DNA from: Paludibacter sp. 47-17
GTDB taxonomy: Bacteria; Bacteroidota; Bacteroidia; Bacteroidales; Paludibacteraceae
Assembly (NCBI GenBank): GCA_001898935.1
Contig: MKVT01000013.1
Location: 248,001-312,000 of the forward strand
Direction of reading: 5' to 3'
DNA: 64,000 nt
Below are positions 63,703-64,000 of the stretch, in pieces. The notes under the pieces are model-generated. The model did no database searches, was not told the DNA's origin, and saw only the letters and a program-made list of their open reading frames with translations. Every line of letters begins with the position of its first letter. Position 1 is the first letter of the stretch. The position numbers were made by a program, and so were the translations under genes.

Positions 63703-63743
63703 AAAAAAAGGGTGAAATCACCTTGTGATACACCCTCTTTTTT
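63703..63743. terminator. Terminator between tamB and rpmE
   Basis: An A-rich run then GGGTG (63710-63714) pairs with CACCC (63731-63735), followed by a T-rich run. Both flanks are homopolymeric, so it can serve rpmE leftward and tamB rightward. Confidence 0.7.
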
Positions 63744-63764
63744 ACATCGCTCCGACGAAGCAGA

Positions 63765-64000
63765 TTATTTTTTCTCCATACGCTTTGCGTAACGGTTCAT
63801 AAACTTATCAACGCGACCTGCAGTATCCACCAGTTTCGACTTACCGGTATAGAAAGGATGTGACGAGCTCGAGATTTCAAGTTTAACAATCGGATAGGAA
63901 ACACCATCGATGTCAATGGTTTCCTTTGTGTTCACTGTTGAACGAGAGAAAAACGTATCGCCGTTCGACATGTCTTTAAACACAACTACGCGATAGCTTT
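63765..64000 (-). CDS. rpmE: 50S ribosomal protein L31 type B (partial)
   Basis: Large-subunit protein; the 5' end is cut by the window edge. The 77 or so visible codons continue upstream of the first Met as [33 protein letters not shown] and DTAGRVDKF are diagnostic of type B, the form without the zinc Cys pairs. Confidence 0.93.
   Translation of the reverse strand, partial: SYRVVVFKDMSNGDTFFSRSTVNTKETIDIDGVSYPIVKLEISSSSHPFYTGKSKLVDTAGRVDKFMNRYAKRMEKK

Overview
This 64 kb window is chromosomal DNA of a member of the Bacteroidota, most probably order Bacteroidales. The reasons are direct: promoters carry the TAnnTTTG -7 element of this phylum instead of TATAAT, Shine-Dalgarno sequences are scarce, and the gene families are typical of the group (DUF3822, DUF4295, DUF3109, DUF4922, a FeoA-FeoB fusion, a complete Bat aerotolerance operon, an OmpA-type protein, a short TyrA, an exosortase-like enzyme). 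Family and genus cannot be fixed from the sequence alone. Gene density is high and most of the window is ordinary core genome.

Layout. 1-3.7 kb: a partial RelA/SpoT-type gene running off the left edge, two conserved unknowns, rsmD and a lipoprotein. 3.8-8.2 kb: tRNA-Pro, then an overlapping HAD phosphatase, porin, hisD, hisC run. 8.2-17.3 kb: a long leftward series from feoAB through an acetyltransferase-like gene, nadB, small genes, a triple helix-hairpin-helix protein and a glycosyltransferase to fmt. 17.3-19.6 kb: an AT-rich accessory patch with a lipoprotein, a mini-ORF, a four-helix membrane protein and a probable gene remnant. 19.6-22.0 kb: an overlapping VTC / DUF4956 / DUF2490 operon. 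22-34.5 kb: gapA, ompA, rlmD, a FeoB-associated Cys-rich protein, sucCD, rsmE, folD, ffh, a nitroreductase, mtaB and hisF. 34.5-43.3 kb: the leftward moxR-DUF58-BatABCDE-PAP2 operon. 43.5-48.2 kb: ribosomal genes rpmB, rpmG and DUF4295, then ftsY, rimO and two HU-family genes. 48.3-53.9 kb: cinA, DUF3109, secG, lptE, a sigma-54 activator, a mini winged-helix protein and tyrA. 54-59 kb: a tightly overlapping tsaD, exosortase-like, DUF4922, SpoIID-domain, AmpG-like operon. 59-63.6 kb: a very large tamB-like gene. The window ends in rpmE (type B).

How the parts work together. Translation, RNA modification and protein export are well represented (rsmD, rsmE, rlmD, mtaB, rimO, tsaD, fmt, ffh, ftsY, secG, L28, L31, L33). 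Envelope assembly is the second theme (TamB-like, LptE-like, porin, OmpA, Bat proteins, PAP2 phosphatase, muropeptide-type transporter, HU-LysM protein). Histidine genes are dispersed (hisD-hisC at 6-8 kb, hisF at 34 kb) and the rest of the pathway is not in the window. The places most worth attention are the exosortase/DUF4922/SpoIID/AmpG operon, the VTC/DUF4956/DUF2490 operon, the HU-transmembrane-LysM protein, the AT-rich patch at 17.5-19.6 kb, the degenerate hydrolase domain of the RelA-like protein, and the tamB-like gene, whose best start codon is ATA.
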